The notes under the pieces: model-generated
Told to the model about the DNA's origin: nothing
What the model saw: the letters and a program-made list of their open reading frames with translations, nothing else
The model's database searches: none
DNA from: Cristatella mucedo
Taxonomy: Eukaryota; Bryozoa; Phylactolaemata; Cristatellidae
Reading direction: 5' to 3'
Assembly: GCA_009760855.2 (NCBI GenBank)
Contig: WPIO01000068.1
Location: 376,501-440,500, forward strand
Length of the DNA: 64,000 nt
Shown: one piece after another, positions 10,201-20,814 of the stretch
How positions within the stretch are numbered: position 1 is the first letter of the stretch
Layout of the letters: every line of letters starts with the position of its first letter
Position numbers and translations under genes: made by a program

Positions 10201-13200
10201 AAATCAAGTTGATCCAGGCATTAGTGACATTCCGTCTCGAATTTCCCAACTCACTACTCCCCGTTTCTGGCCTGTGTAACAAGGTGCTTATAGTTAGTGC
10301 GAAACTCTCCGGCTAGGCTTGTATGTCGTGAAATTTAGAACACTACATTACCGACTGCTAATCAATCTTTAATGGCAAGCAGTATCAGTATCAATTAGTA
10401 GTGAGCAGACACTAGGTAAGGTGATTGCTTTTTACGACCTCAGTCCCGAGGTCGTGGTTTCGAATCCTGCGCTGGACAATCCTGTATTGCCGCTGCAAGC
10501 GGTGGTAATAGCCGTAAGTGTTCTTCTGTCGATATACAGAAAAGACTGTTAAATCAGAAAGTATATCGACTTCCAAGATCCTGTCACTCACCTTTAGGTC
10601 CCTCCACTCTCTCGCTACGGCCTAAGTATCCGATTTAACTTCGCAGAAGAGCTCCCGTTGCATCAACAGCTCTTTTGACTCTAGTTGATTACTAATGGCC
10701 TGACTAACTCAAAATCTTTTGGAGATAGTGGTTTTAATTATTGCGCTCAATAAACTTGGAACTCACGCGGACTGACATCACGTCATCTAATTTGGCGGCA
10801 TTCAAAAAGAAACTGAAAAGCTATCTTTTCAGTGAAGCCCGTGCTCTGTCGGGGTGATTTTTCCTTTGTGTGGCTGTTAATTATGAAACTGTGTATTTCC
10901 TTTCTGGTTTTGCTCAGTAGCTAAGGTGCTCGTATTTAACGACCGAGGTCAAAGTGAATGCATTTGATACCGAGGTCTAGTGCTCGAGCCGTTTGGCACA
11001 CGTGAAGCGCCTGAATAGAGATTAAGTTCTCTTAGATCTTTATACAAATTACAAACGAATTGTATTTTTAAAGACTACAGCTGTATGCTTTTGCATAGCG
11101 TCCCAGAAGACAGGTTTTTTCCTATGTGCCTTGCTTAACTGTACAATATTGAGTCACGATTAATAAGGGGGTCTTACTAACCAGCGGTCGTGAGTTTTTA
11201 TGCTTTTGTGTACTTGCACAGACAGGAAACCTTGTTTTGATTGATTATTAGCTATTGCTTCAGTTGCGCAAAATTTTTTTAAACCCCTGTGAGAGATTGC
11301 GTTCTCGTAAGGTGCTATACAAAGACTTATTTTTATTCTTAACAACTCTCCCCTCCGAGAAACATGGCGCTACGTTTTCGGCATGCCCCCAATCACGGGT
11401 TGGCGGCCGGATAACGGCGAAGCTAGTGGACGCGATGGCGATGCTTTGGCCATGACAGGACTGCGAATCTGCCGAGCGATCGTCGGGCTGGCTGGGGCCG
11501 TAAACAATGATGGCCGCCTTGCTCCCGCCACCGGAAGCTGGAGCCAGACGCCCTCCGTTCTGCAGTGACGAAGCTGTGGAAATGCTTAGACATTCAGCCG
11601 CAGCTAGCGAGGCGCTGTGCACAAAGAGAATAATCCGGTCTTTGATACAGTGTCCCAAGAGATTTTGATCACTATTCAGGCGCAGTAAATACTCAGTGCA
11701 AGAGAATCAATACGCAAGGGTTAGTGGCATGCACGGTATCGGGCATATGGGCAACCTAATATCGTGCATAGGTCAGAATGCTAGAGCTAACTCATTCCCC
11801 GTTAGTACGACCTCTGGCTAGTAACGTATACTAAGTCATACACAAGTATGCACGCAAAATCCCCGAGATAAAGAACAGACAAGTTCACTGGGGCGAAAGA
11901 AAAGCTGACCCGGAGCAGATGCATCTTGAGCTTAGATTTACAGGATGCGAGGTCTTCACAGGTAGTGGTCGTACCCGGAAGTGACCTCCGGACTTTTGAT
12001 GCCTATGAGCTAACTTCATAAATCATAAAAGATTTCAATCTAGTTTGAGGAATGGAAAGATGAATAGATGCTGACGAGCGGGGGTGGGTTGGTAAGAGAG
12101 CATGCGATTGGAGGAGTGCGGAGGTCGGAGAGATAGGAAGGTGCCAGCATATGAGTCAGCATGTAAGCCAGACTGGGTTTCTTGAATATGATTCGATGCG
12201 TGATAAGAAGCCAGTGAAACTCAGACAAGAGTGGCTTGATGGTTTCGAATCTCTCTTTTGGGCACCATAGCACTAAAAAAAAATTCAAATTTTTACCGCG
12301 AATCAGCATAAACACAAACCAATTATGGCCGCATTACGTGCGTGTGGCAAAGTTTTTCAGGTCCGGTTAGCAGTCCACTATTTTTAATATATGTATCGCG
12401 TCATCAATCCTAAAATGAATCGTGCATATACGATTACAATCGCTCATAATAGTGATACTTAATATCTAGCATTCTTGTATCATCCTTAATGTTCATGGCT
12501 GACAAGCCTAGCTGCTGAGTTTTGCATCTTCTTTTTCAGTCCCGGGAGACCAGAATGTAGTGAGGTCCTATTGTCTTGATTGGGCATCCCAAATGCATTG
12601 AGTAGCTTGGCTTTGGTCTACCTATCTAGGCGATTCCGACGTCCTTTGCGAAGCTGAAACTAGGCTAAATGAATTAGACAGATAAAATTAGACTGAAGGC
12701 AGACTTAACTGTGGTGCTGATGTGATTATCTAGTGAAAGGTCAGTTTGGAACAGAAAACCTAAATTTCGTGCAGAGGCTACAGGAGATCGGATGTTTGAA
12801 CGAGTTTTAATGGGTTGGCATGGCAGTTTTTGAGTAACACTAGGCTTTCCCTTAATTACTATGTTGATTTTATCAGCGTTTAATTTGAGAGGAAGTGTAG
12901 TGCGTTTCAGAGTGAATGTCAACAATACATTCTTTAATGGTGTTAAGGAGATAATTTAACGTGTTCGAAGGCTGGTGGACATCATAACATTGGTACATCG
13001 CCAAGGTTGAGAGAATGTATTAGCTATAACTGCTGTCAGACGATAGGTTAACGTGCTGGAAGGGCGGCGGACATCAAAGCATCAGTACATTGCCAAGATT
13101 GAGAGAATGTATTAGCTGTAACTGCTGATAGGCGATTCAATGTTAATTCTGCACTGCACGAAAGTAACCGATCGCCGTTGTCATGAACGCTTTTGCCATT

Positions 13201-16200
13201 AGCCGTTTTCGTGCAGGTCCACTCTTCACTCTCTGCCTCTGTGGATCCTGCCTTAGAAAGGCAGCCACTTTGCCTATGAACTTTACTCCTATAAGTATAA
13301 ATATAAATATATGTATATATACATACTATATCTATAACTTCTGTCTTTGGGAAACGTAGGATTGAACGATAAGAACGGCTGATGTTTTTAATGTTGTTCC
13401 AACGCGATTATCTACAGCTACAGCAGTCAAGCCTGATACGAATTCTGAGCTCTTCGCATATGTCACTAACACAGCTTTGTCTGCGCTTCGACGGAGCCCG
13501 GCACCATGCTTTTCTAGAGTTTCCTTGCTAAAAATAAATTGACGCCAAAAGCACCCTGAGCACATTAAGTCCATCCAGGATACGCAGTAAGTGCAGCATG
13601 CTACGTCCGAACGAGACTCGGACTGATTGCAAGCTGTGTCTCCATTGAATTTGTAAGCTCAAGCCATGGAACAGAGCGGGTGTTTTGAATTCGTTCACTC
13701 GAAAACCGGTTCTTTCTTTTGCGTCTGACTGTAATATTCCCAGGCACGAGTTAAGTGAGCATAAGTTGTGATGAACAAATTGATTTTAAATCTTCTTTTT
13801 GAATGCCTTCAAATCAGACGATGACTATGCATCAGTCTGTACTGACTCCGAAGCCTTCTGCGCTTAGCAGCTGCAGCACGGTCTTGTGGGGATTTGAAGT
13901 TCGTTTGAAGATACCCAACCAATCGGTCAAAACGACGGCTGGTTATGAGAGGTCTGATTAGACCTTCTAGAGCACCCTGGTCCAGTCTCAAGACAGCCAT
14001 AGGATTTTTTATATGAGCTGTCTTTTATTGTCCTTAAAGACTACTTCTGCTTCCAAGGCTACGATCATAAGCTTTCAGTTGAATTAAGGATGAGTCACTG
14101 CTCTAGGCTCCACTGGTGTTATGTTGACGCCGGCACCCTTGCGTCGTTGGCTGGGAAGCCCCCATCACTTCCTTGAACTTAAAAGCCAGGGATTCGGAGC
14201 AGTGACCAAACGGCCACTTATGGCATCAATGAAGTTGGCTTTTACATTGAAGCATTGTACTTTGGAGCAAGAGGAACATTTCTCGAGCTAAGAATGCTCT
14301 TGGCCTTGGCATTTAGCCTGTGCACAACACTGACACTGTGCATGCTGCCACTAGCCACATTTGCATGCTGACCCTGTGCATGTCACCCTAACCGTGTTAT
14401 TCATGATTATCAAGCATGATATTACTCACCATTTAATCGCGCTTCCCTTTGCAGCAAATGTGAAGCGCCTTGAAAGAGATTGAGTTCTCTGAAGGCACTT
14501 TAACAAGTGCATTATTATCATTATTGTTATTATTAATGTGGTTGGCTGGTTTTACATGGATGACAGGTGGCGCTACTATCGTGTGTGAGCTAGGTCTTTG
14601 TCTAGCGGCAAGGTCCTTGAAATTCAAGACTCGGATCGTTAGTTCAAGTTGTGCAGTATGAAATCTTGTTATACCCGCAGCAGATGGGTTTGAAGGTCGC
14701 TCAGGTTCATCTGCTGCTACATGAACGTTGAATCAGCAGATCTTTACTTCAAACAATGGTAATAATTTATAAGTCATTCGTGCGGCGCCCAAACCAAATC
14801 TCGACCCAGAATCCTTTACAAATTGATACAATAAAACCACTAACCTGACTTTGACGGCTCCCTTAGCCAGCTCAAATAATTACCTCTACCCTTTGGCCTA
14901 TTTAACAGTCTGCTAGTCCTTTCTTTCAATTCATGCCGATCTAATAAGCATAATTAATAGCAGCGGTCTCAGCCAGCTTGAATCGATACACTCGCGAAGG
15001 GCGTCTGCCAATGGTGGAGACGCGTGCTGGGTTTTTTCTGCCTCAAACTTGCAGCAGTAGACAAGTTGAAGCGGCGACGATAGGCTGCCCTACTTAGTTA
15101 AGCGGTACTCGCCGTACACAAAGCAGCCGCAGGACGTCTTTCGCTGTCGGTGGCCTGATTACAGAGTAATATCTGCACTGTGCTCGACACCTTTGACCAG
15201 ATGCTCGGCTGTTGCCTTTCAGGAATGCTGGACTGCTTGTCGGCCTGACATTTAAAAGAAAAGTGCGGGGGGGGGGGGGGGGCTCATCCATCAGATATGC
15301 ATGACGTTTACAGACCTTGCTTGGTCTGCCTGGGTTCAAAGGGTAATGGCACTGGCATTGGCCGGTCTCGAGTCGCCGACCCGATGTGTGCTCTAGATGT
15401 CTGTAACGTACTGTGCCGCTCCCAGCGTTCGTAGCTAGTCAAGGTGACTTGCCTTCGAGGCAGGTGTCGCCCTACGGGTGAATCGCGGTCGATCTGTCCT
15501 TGCGAGCATGTATCTCCTCGTTATGGAGGGGCAACGGTTCGCTCGTCGTTTTTGGCAAGTGTTTACTCTGCTCTTCCCATACCCTGGCCTATCGCTGCAT
15601 TCATTTCATTGACGCTATTTTGGATAACAATTCTAGCACCCCAGAAGTCGAATTTTGTTAAAGGTAAATGCGAAAAAAATGCGAGAAAAAATTTGTTCAA
15701 AAATGAAATATTTGCATAGGGTGCATTTCAATGGACTCACATCTTAAAAATGAAATCGGACGTTTCGACCACTTCCATTTAAAAGGAAAGATTACTATGC
15801 AAACCATTTGCAGTAAACTATGTCAAACCGTAAGCAAAAAAATTGCAAAGCGAATTTACGTCTGCTTATATATTACTGCAGCACTGTATTTCTGATTTAG
15901 GTTTAGAAAGCTACGTGTGTCATCAAACGTTCTGGAGCTACATTTCCTTCAATTATTGACATATATAGCAGTAATTTTCCAACAGAAATCGTAAGTAAAC
16001 TAATAGATTCATGTTCGTAAAAGCAGATGTGAACTCTCATTTCAAATTTCTCTTTGATTCGTTTGGTATTTACCGAGTTATGGATCTTACAAGGCACAAA
16101 CCTACAGTGGATGTGAAGCTATTTAAAAGTCGAAAGCATGCACCTGAGCAGGCTGCTAAAATGTGTCTCGATATACCGAGGTTCAGAAAGTGGGAATAGA

Positions 16201-17264
16201 GGCCGCATATGATGCTGGGATCGGTGAATTTTGCAGTTGTAGGTTTGCAGCTTTCCGTGTACTTCCGTCTTAGACGTGGTTTGCATAGCCATCGTTTCCT
16301 TAAAAGTGGAAATTGTCAAAACTTCTGAACCCATTGCTAAGATGTTTGTCCATTGAAAGGTACTTCACACCAATTATTGATTTTGTTGGAAAATGTATCC
16401 CTATTTGCTCGACATTTACCCTTAAGCTGCTAATAATCAGACAGAGAAGGCTCGAGTTATTAACTCACGTAGAATTTGATAGACTTGTTGCGTTTGTCTC
16501 GAATTTCCGAAGAAGTCAGTCGGTGACAGATTTCTAGCGTTTGCTAACTACGGCGACACTGTGCGCTTCGAATGTGCAAGGATTTTTTTCCATTTTCCTA
16601 CTCTTTTGGTTACAGGAGTCCTTCCAGAAGTAACGAGGTCAAGGCTGCTTATACAAGCGCAGAAAGTTGAAAAGATGTACGTCTGGCTTGGCTTCGATTC
16701 TCACGAAGAGATGATGAAAGCGCTGCGTAGCAAAGACGGCAAAATTAAGCAGATACCCGCTGCTCTCCTCCATGTTCTTGAGGATGCCGCACGTAAGTTC
16801 ACTTTACGAATTGCTATTGCTTCCACCATTTCGATACCAAAGAGCTCAGGCAATAACCTCGAGCTCCGCTTTGAAAACATCGTTGCACTTATTAATAATA
16901 ACAATAATAATAAAACATTTGATAAAGCGCCCTCCGAGAACTCAATCTCTTTCAAGCGTTTTGCATTTGCTGCAAAGAAAACTCGATCGAATAGTTAGTG
17001 GTAGCAAGCTCAATAAACAACAGGAATAACACGGTACGGGGTGACGTGCTCCGGGTCAGCATGCAAATGTTGTTAGCGGCAGCATGCACAGTATCAGCAT
17101 GCATAAGCACATAAAGGTTGATTTGCCTCGCTAGCTCTTATCTGTCACTTTACACTTCCTCATCTCTTATTTTTCTTCTTATTCCCAAATCTTTCTCTCC
17201 CTCTCTCTCTCTCTCTCTGCTCTCTCTGTCTGCCTGTCTCTCTTTCTCTTTCTCTGACTCTCCC

Positions 17265-17311
<47 letters not shown>

Positions 17312-20143
17312 CTCTCTCGCTCTCTCTCTCTCTTTCTCTGCTCGTGTTCACGAACGTTCTTGGTAAAGCTGATGAAGTTGGATGCTCCAATAAAGGCAAT
17401 TGGCTTCTTACTGCTACTCTCTATGAGCCTACTAGATTCAATAACGACAAACAACTCAAGCAAACAAGAAATCGAAGTTCGTTCCTTTGATGTGATTCAG
17501 TACCCTCTTTATTCACACCTAAAGCGTTCACGTTTTTCTTTTTCTCCCACTTACTATTAAAGACCTTGAGTTCTCTTTTCTTCAATAGAATTCTCTCTCT
17601 TCTCTCTGTCTCTGTCTCTCTCTGTCTCTGTCTCTCTCTGTCACTTGTCTCTGTCTCCGTCTTTCTCTATCTCTCTCACTCCCTTTCTATGTCTGTCTCT
17701 GTTTCTCTCTGTCTCTCTTTTTGTCTTTCTCTCACCCTAGCTATAGCTCTATAGCTCTCATTCTTATTATCTTTGTCCTGCGTCCATACACTCTTTACCA
17801 AGCTTCCTCCTTCAAAACCTGCAAATCTACAAGAAAAACTGATTAATCCCTCTTAAAATAAAATACTCTCTACACAATTGTATCAAGTCTCGTTTAAATA
17901 TTATAAAAGGACAAACAAGTCCTGCGTATACAGCAGGACGTCGTTCTGCCTAAACCATGATTACAACAGCACTGTCAAACATAGGTGATTTCGCCAAAAT
18001 ATGAGACATTTAACGAAAGGCTCAACCGCAAAATATGTCTCCGACATGAACGTCTCTCATAAACTTAATTATAGACCTAAAGACGCCTAAGTGGCTAATC
18101 ATGTTCTGCTTAGCTTTAGACCAGGATTTATTGCAATAGCTATCGAGTTTATTCGCGTCTCATCCAGCAGTGGTGATGCAGCAGTGCAAAATTAATAATG
18201 CGTTCGGAGTTTAAGTTTCCTATTTGATAAATGCTACAACTTACAGGCTTTATTAAGAAGATTGTTTCCACAGCTAGCCATTACGTACGATTCTTGTCTA
18301 CGATTTTGGGTAACCTTCCACGGTGGAATGCTAAAAATTTAACTAGCTCCCGGGTTCGGTCTAGGCTCATTTACTGTAATTCAGTTTTGGCTTTGCTACC
18401 GAAAAAGCATCTGCAAATGATAGTGAATACGGCTGCAAGGCACTGTAGTTTGGTTGCAGCTTTGGTACACGGCGAACGCTCCGCCGGTTAGAAAAAGGGC
18501 AGGTCATTGTGGCGGTTGGCAACGACACTACCTTGAATCTCTGCCACCGGATTAAACTTTTCAACCCAGCCGGAAAAGTCTCCGTTGCCGTCGAATTGAG
18601 TGACGACGTGGCTGAACATTTTACGTTCTCCATTACTGCCGAAGTAGCCTGTAGTTTGGTTGCCGTCGCGCACTGCACAAAACACCAGCCGACGAGCAAT
18701 ACCACCGGTTTATTCGACAATGCGCCGTGCAGAGATATGTCCGGCGAGGCAATATTATAGGCTGGGGTATGCATAAACGAAACCACAGGTACATAAACTA
18801 ATCCAGAGGTTTAGCCATGTCTCCTTTGCTAAAGGAGCTTCTATGGCTCCCGGTTGATAAACTGATGCAGAGCAAAATCCTTTCTCTGACCCGCAAGGCC
18901 CGCTGTGGCTTGGCTCCTTCATACCTATCTGATTTCCTGCATCAGTTTCAGCCTCCTTGCGCCCTCAGGTCCTCGGTGGACAATAAATTAGCTGTTTTAT
19001 TCCTCTGCTCAAAGCACGTTGGCGACAGAAGCTTTTGATCTGAACATCTTGGACTGTAAAACTCACTTCCACAATTCTTAGGCACCCACAGCTACTCTCT
19101 TGCTGCCGACTCTGGCACATTCTTTCCAGCTGCCCTGAGTTGCTACTTCCATGCTGCTCACTTCCTCGACTGCCCTCATGCATCAGCTATGCTGCTCGCT
19201 TTCTTTTTCGGCGAGTGAAAAAAGTGTGTCGGCTACCGTAAGCGCACCGAATGCCGCTTTGGCTGTAAGTGCGCCATAAAAAAACTCCCCTGCCTAACCC
19301 CTACTTAGTCCTTTTGCCTTTGAGAACTTAACAGATGGAGATGTGTTAGCCTTTGAGCCACCTCGCCAGGAGGACATAGCTGTAAAATGAGGCGTGTAAT
19401 GAGCTAACACAAAGCTCTTAGGGGGGGGGCCACTCAATTACGAAAATTCACCTCTCGGCTCGCCTTTTGAAATTGTTTGCTAATGCATTAGCATTAGCAG
19501 CTTGAATCTTAGGAGTCTGGCGCTACTAAATAGAGCCTCCATAGGCCGTAACCATAACTGCTTCTCATGTAGTGCTTTCCACGACTTCCAGCTAAAATAC
19601 TATTGACACCAGCTCCTGCCTTGACACTACAAACACATTCAGTGGCGGAGCTAGTATTCTCATCTAGGGGCTCAAGAAACTCAAGGCGCTCTATCCACCT
19701 GCTTGTGTCTGCAGCCTTCATTGACCACTTGGCCAGAGCCTGTGGTAGTTGTCATCTTCAATCATATGTGCCCTGCCCCGCCCTGCCCTGCCAGGTGCCT
19801 TATCAGCAGAGCACTGTCGATTTTCAATCCTATTCTATGGCATGTGAATATATCATGCCTGCATACCTTTCGTGTGGCTAGCTGTCCAATCAAGCATCCA
19901 CTGTGGCTCTACGGCTCGGCAATACTTTTATTGGTATTACCGATGCAGTTTGCGCAGGACTACAGTTGCAGCATGCTACTTCTATTGATAATTTCAGAAG
20001 ACGATACCGCAGAAGTGCTAGATAATATGGTGGAGTCAGAAAGTGAAGCATCCAGCGACGACGAAGACGCCAGGTTCAAGATATTCGATGACATGAAAGT
20101 AATGGGTAAAAAGGCCAAGGTGAAAGCGAAGCATACTGTCTAA
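5346..20143 (+). CDS. Gene X: unrecognised basic coiled-coil protein, 456 aa
   Basis: Not recognised. The model joins 5346-5452, 7480-8420, 16616-16792 and 19998-20143, giving 456 aa. Donors are TCGAG|gtcagg, GACG|gtaagc and CCGCAC|gtaagt. Acceptors are ttccggcag, ttggttacag and aatttcag. All three junction phases agree without a stop, which is the main support. Two adjacent ATGs (5346, 5349) open the frame in a CpG island. The protein has a cysteine-containing N-terminal segment, a Lys/Arg-rich helical stretch around residues 61-85 (KKRIEDYERRL), a second helical stretch around 145-175, and an Ala/Gly/Arg-rich low-complexity middle. A better conserved-looking segment spans about residues 330-408 (NHYAEIIQNPFDDG; VWLGFDSHEEMM). 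The tail has an acidic patch (421-432) followed by lysines. It converges on B9D2. A role in cilia is possible from the neighbour only and is not shown. Confidence 0.8.
5761..5993 (+). repeat. 34-bp GC-rich minisatellite, about 7 copies
   Basis: Unit begins CATGCTCTACATTTGCCACT and continues GGGAGCGCGCCTTC. Copies start at 5761, 5795, 5829, 5863, 5897, 5931 and 5965, differing at single positions (A/G at base 11, C/T at base 1). Because 34 is not a multiple of three, all three frames rotate through the same peptides, producing spurious open frames. It lies in intron 1 of gene X just downstream of the CpG island. Confidence 0.95.
6110..6167. mobile_element. hAT-type terminal inverted repeat fragment
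   Basis: After a poly-G run, the sequence CCCCTGGCTTCGCCTCTG ends at 6167. It matches the right end of the hAT-like elements at 37567 and 40818. The left partner was not found, so this is a solitary or truncated end. Confidence 0.45.
6650..6960 (+). mobile_element. LINE 3' ORF fragment
   Basis: A plus-strand frame reads [19 protein letters not shown], followed by a degenerate LPTAI and a TLEMSL end. This resembles the conserved C-terminus of CR1/L2 reverse-transcriptase ORFs (GDRAFS...WNSLP...FK..LK). It is short and broken, and lies within intron 1 of gene X. Confidence 0.55.
7197..7257 (+). repeat. (TAAA)n(TA)n microsatellite
   Basis: Eight or so TAAA units run directly into about a dozen TA dinucleotides. 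It lies upstream of exon 2 of gene X and next to a degraded SINE. Confidence 0.95.
7258..7378 (-). repeat. tRNA-derived SINE, minus orientation, 5'-region copy
   Basis: The minus strand carries a box-B-like element (GGTTGCCGGATCGAGTCCCTGC) and the GGCTATT-type body seen in the other copies. It is divergent and lacks a clear 3' end. Confidence 0.6.
8841..9150 (-). mobile_element. Possible LINE endonuclease-RT linker fragment
   Basis: A minus-strand open frame contains SANWDLQDFAFLDPLKATS and a later basic segment ending near HRWRVS. The arrangement resembles the linker between the endonuclease and reverse-transcriptase domains of L2/CR1-type ORF2 (a W-D motif followed some 40 residues later by a basic-PW motif). 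No flanking RT was found on this strand, so the call is tentative. Confidence 0.35.
9186..9330 (-). repeat. tRNA-derived SINE, minus orientation
   Basis: The plus strand reads GGCTGATCAAACAGCCTC, a degraded GGCGGCAAAAGAGCCTTCACGG and then an inverted tRNA-like head, the same order as in the copies at 52750 and 57830. Confidence 0.75.
9433..9670 (+). mobile_element. hAT-like non-autonomous element, degraded
   Basis: Starts with CAATGGCAGAGGCGAGCCAGGATTTTCAT and has an internal GTTTATTCTGCACGAACTC segment shared with the elements at 37255 and 40297. The right end is degraded after a poly-G run. No coding capacity is seen. Confidence 0.6.
9735..11045 (+). mobile_element. Degenerate LINE with a nested SINE
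   Basis: A GVPQGS-equivalent stretch near 9750, a LADVVADRNLGFHF block near 9820, and a FKKKLKSYLFSEA C-terminus near 10800-10845 mark a CR1/L2-like reverse transcriptase. The hairpin tail follows at about 10999-11045. A SINE interrupts it at about 10408-10556. Multiple stops and gaps are present. Confidence 0.75.
10408..10556 (+). repeat. tRNA-derived SINE, plus orientation
   Basis: Contains the B-box-like GGTTTCGAATCCTGC at about 10454, then the body GCCGCTGCAAGCGGTGGTAAT and the 3' part ending TGTTAAATCAG. Confidence 0.8.
11046..12035. other. Gene X intron 2 sequence without assigned features
   Basis: Open frames of up to about 130 codons on both strands around 11260-11660 lack recognisable motifs. 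A short tail-like segment (GTGAGAGATTGCGTTCTC, about 11288) suggests decayed repeat. Confidence 0.4.
12038..12930 (-). mobile_element. LINE (L2-like) RT fragments, minus strand
   Basis: Minus-strand frames give LKLNADKINIVIKG and RNLGFLFQTDLSLDNHIS (about 12900-12700). Further 3', near 12250-12080, they give IKPLLSEFHWLLITHRIIF and LAPSYLSDL. These are consecutive conserved blocks of an L2/CR1 ORF2, with a gap and stops between them. Confidence 0.85.
12956..13139. repeat. 92-bp tandem duplication, diverged
   Basis: Two adjacent copies begin TTAACGTG at 12956 and 13048 and share GAGAGAATGTATTAGCT and the preceding GTACAT-GCCAAG segment, with scattered substitutions. Confidence 0.8.
13140..14400. 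other. Gene X intron 2, no supported feature
   Basis: AT-rich intronic sequence. The short minus-strand open frames at 13332-13574 and 13809-14000 have no recognised motif. Confidence 0.4.
14405..14545 (+). repeat. LINE/SINE 3' tail with hairpin and TTA repeat
   Basis: Shares GCAAATGTGAAGCGCC, the GAGATTGAGTTCTCT core and the (TTA)-rich end with the copies at 4862 and 43310. Confidence 0.8.
14546..16615. other. Gene X intron 2, distal part
   Basis: A poly-G run of about 18 bases lies near 15267. The rest is AT-rich with no motif-bearing open frame and no recognisable repeat. Confidence 0.4.
16888..17115 (-). repeat. LINE/SINE 3' tail, minus orientation
   Basis: Reads AATAATAA..., GATAAAGCGCCCTCCGAGAAC and TTTGCATTTGCTGCAAAG, then the GGTCAGCATGCAAATG and GGCAGCATGCACAGT segments. 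The same order recurs at 43795-44040 and, more decayed, at 48005-48240, which defines a longer shared tail unit of about 230 bp. Confidence 0.8.
17195..17340 (+). repeat. (CT)n microsatellite tract
   Basis: Imperfect CT/CTTT tract with long pure runs. A second imperfect tract lies at 17588-17755. Both sit in intron 3 of gene X and create spurious leucine/serine open frames. Confidence 0.95.
17588..17755 (+). repeat. Imperfect CTCTCTGT pyrimidine repeat
   Basis: Repeated TCTCTGTCTCTG units, pyrimidine-rich throughout, with no coding meaning. Confidence 0.9.
18225..19330 (+). mobile_element. CR1/L2-like LINE copy split by a Gypsy gag insertion
   Basis: The left part (18231-18440) translates to KKIVSTASHYVRFLSTILG and RLIYCNSVLALLPKK. 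The right part (18817-19330) gives SPLLKELLWLPV, APSYLSDFLHQFQ and the 3' end. The two halves are collinear with 3060-3790 and are separated by about 370 bp of Gypsy-like sequence. Many substitutions show it is older than the 61395 copy. Confidence 0.88.
18441..18800 (-). mobile_element. Ty3/Gypsy gag fragment nested in a LINE
   Basis: The minus strand encodes a VTQFDGNGDFSGWVEKF stretch typical of the N-terminal part of Gypsy gag, comparable to the fragment at 1060-1288. Only the gag start is left and no LTR was recognised. It interrupts the LINE copy around it. Confidence 0.7.
19639..19700 (+). mobile_element. hAT-like left terminal repeat
   Basis: CAGTGGCGGAGCTAGTATTC matches the left end of the hAT-type elements elsewhere in the window (CAGTGGCAGAGCCAGGATTT). 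No right end was found before exon 4 of gene X. Confidence 0.5.
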
Positions 20144-20534
20144 TTCGACACAACAGCGATGCATTATGTAACGTCTGATTGGAGATAGACCTCCACGTAT
20201 TAAAACATATCGCGGGGGTCGAAGGATGGCAGAACAGTAATAGATAATGCAGTTTAAGTAAGCGTTTCTGAGATGGAACTGGCTGTGCGATAGTGCTGTG
20301 ACGTGTATCTTCTCACACCCTGAAGCATATTAAATGCAAACACTGATGAGGATGCACCGTGATAGGCACAACATGAAGGCACATGCTTATTGACCCTAAG
20401 ATGCGACCCATGTGTCGCTTTCACCTTCCGACATCGAGTGTCACATGACTTTTTAGCAAAGAACTGCAGAGGTTGGCTATATAACAGCATGGAGTACTGC
20501 ACCACAGCATACTGGATATGTTTGGTTAGACTCC

Positions 20535-20540
20535 TTTATT
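20535..20540 (-). terminator. Poly(A) signal AATAAA (reads TTTATT on +), B9D2
   Basis: First AATAAA on the minus strand downstream of the B9D2 stop codon (20815), giving a 3' UTR of roughly 300 nt. If both signals are used, the two convergent transcripts overlap at their ends. Confidence 0.55.
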
Positions 20541-20548
20541 GGCGAGCA

Positions 20549-20554
20549 AATAAA
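20549..20554 (+). terminator. Poly(A) signal AATAAA, gene X
   Basis: First AATAAA downstream of the gene X stop codon at 20143, giving a 3' UTR of roughly 420 nt. It lies 8 bp beyond the oppositely oriented signal assigned to B9D2. Confidence 0.55.
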
Positions 20555-20814
20555 CGATATGATTAAATGTACTATTAAAAATAAATATATACACATATAT
20601 ATATATGTCTGAATCAACATATACATCTATGTTCACTCACAAGCCGACAGCACCACCACTCAGATATATTGGTCGCTGGTACCTCGTGCAGTAGCACAAC
20701 AGCATGAGGAGGAGGCAGTTATAAACTCCTTGGAGAATCTCAGCAAAGGCTGGAAGGTGAATTCTTTTGAAGTTCATAGACATCACATGTTGCAACTTGG
20801 AATTCCACATGGAG

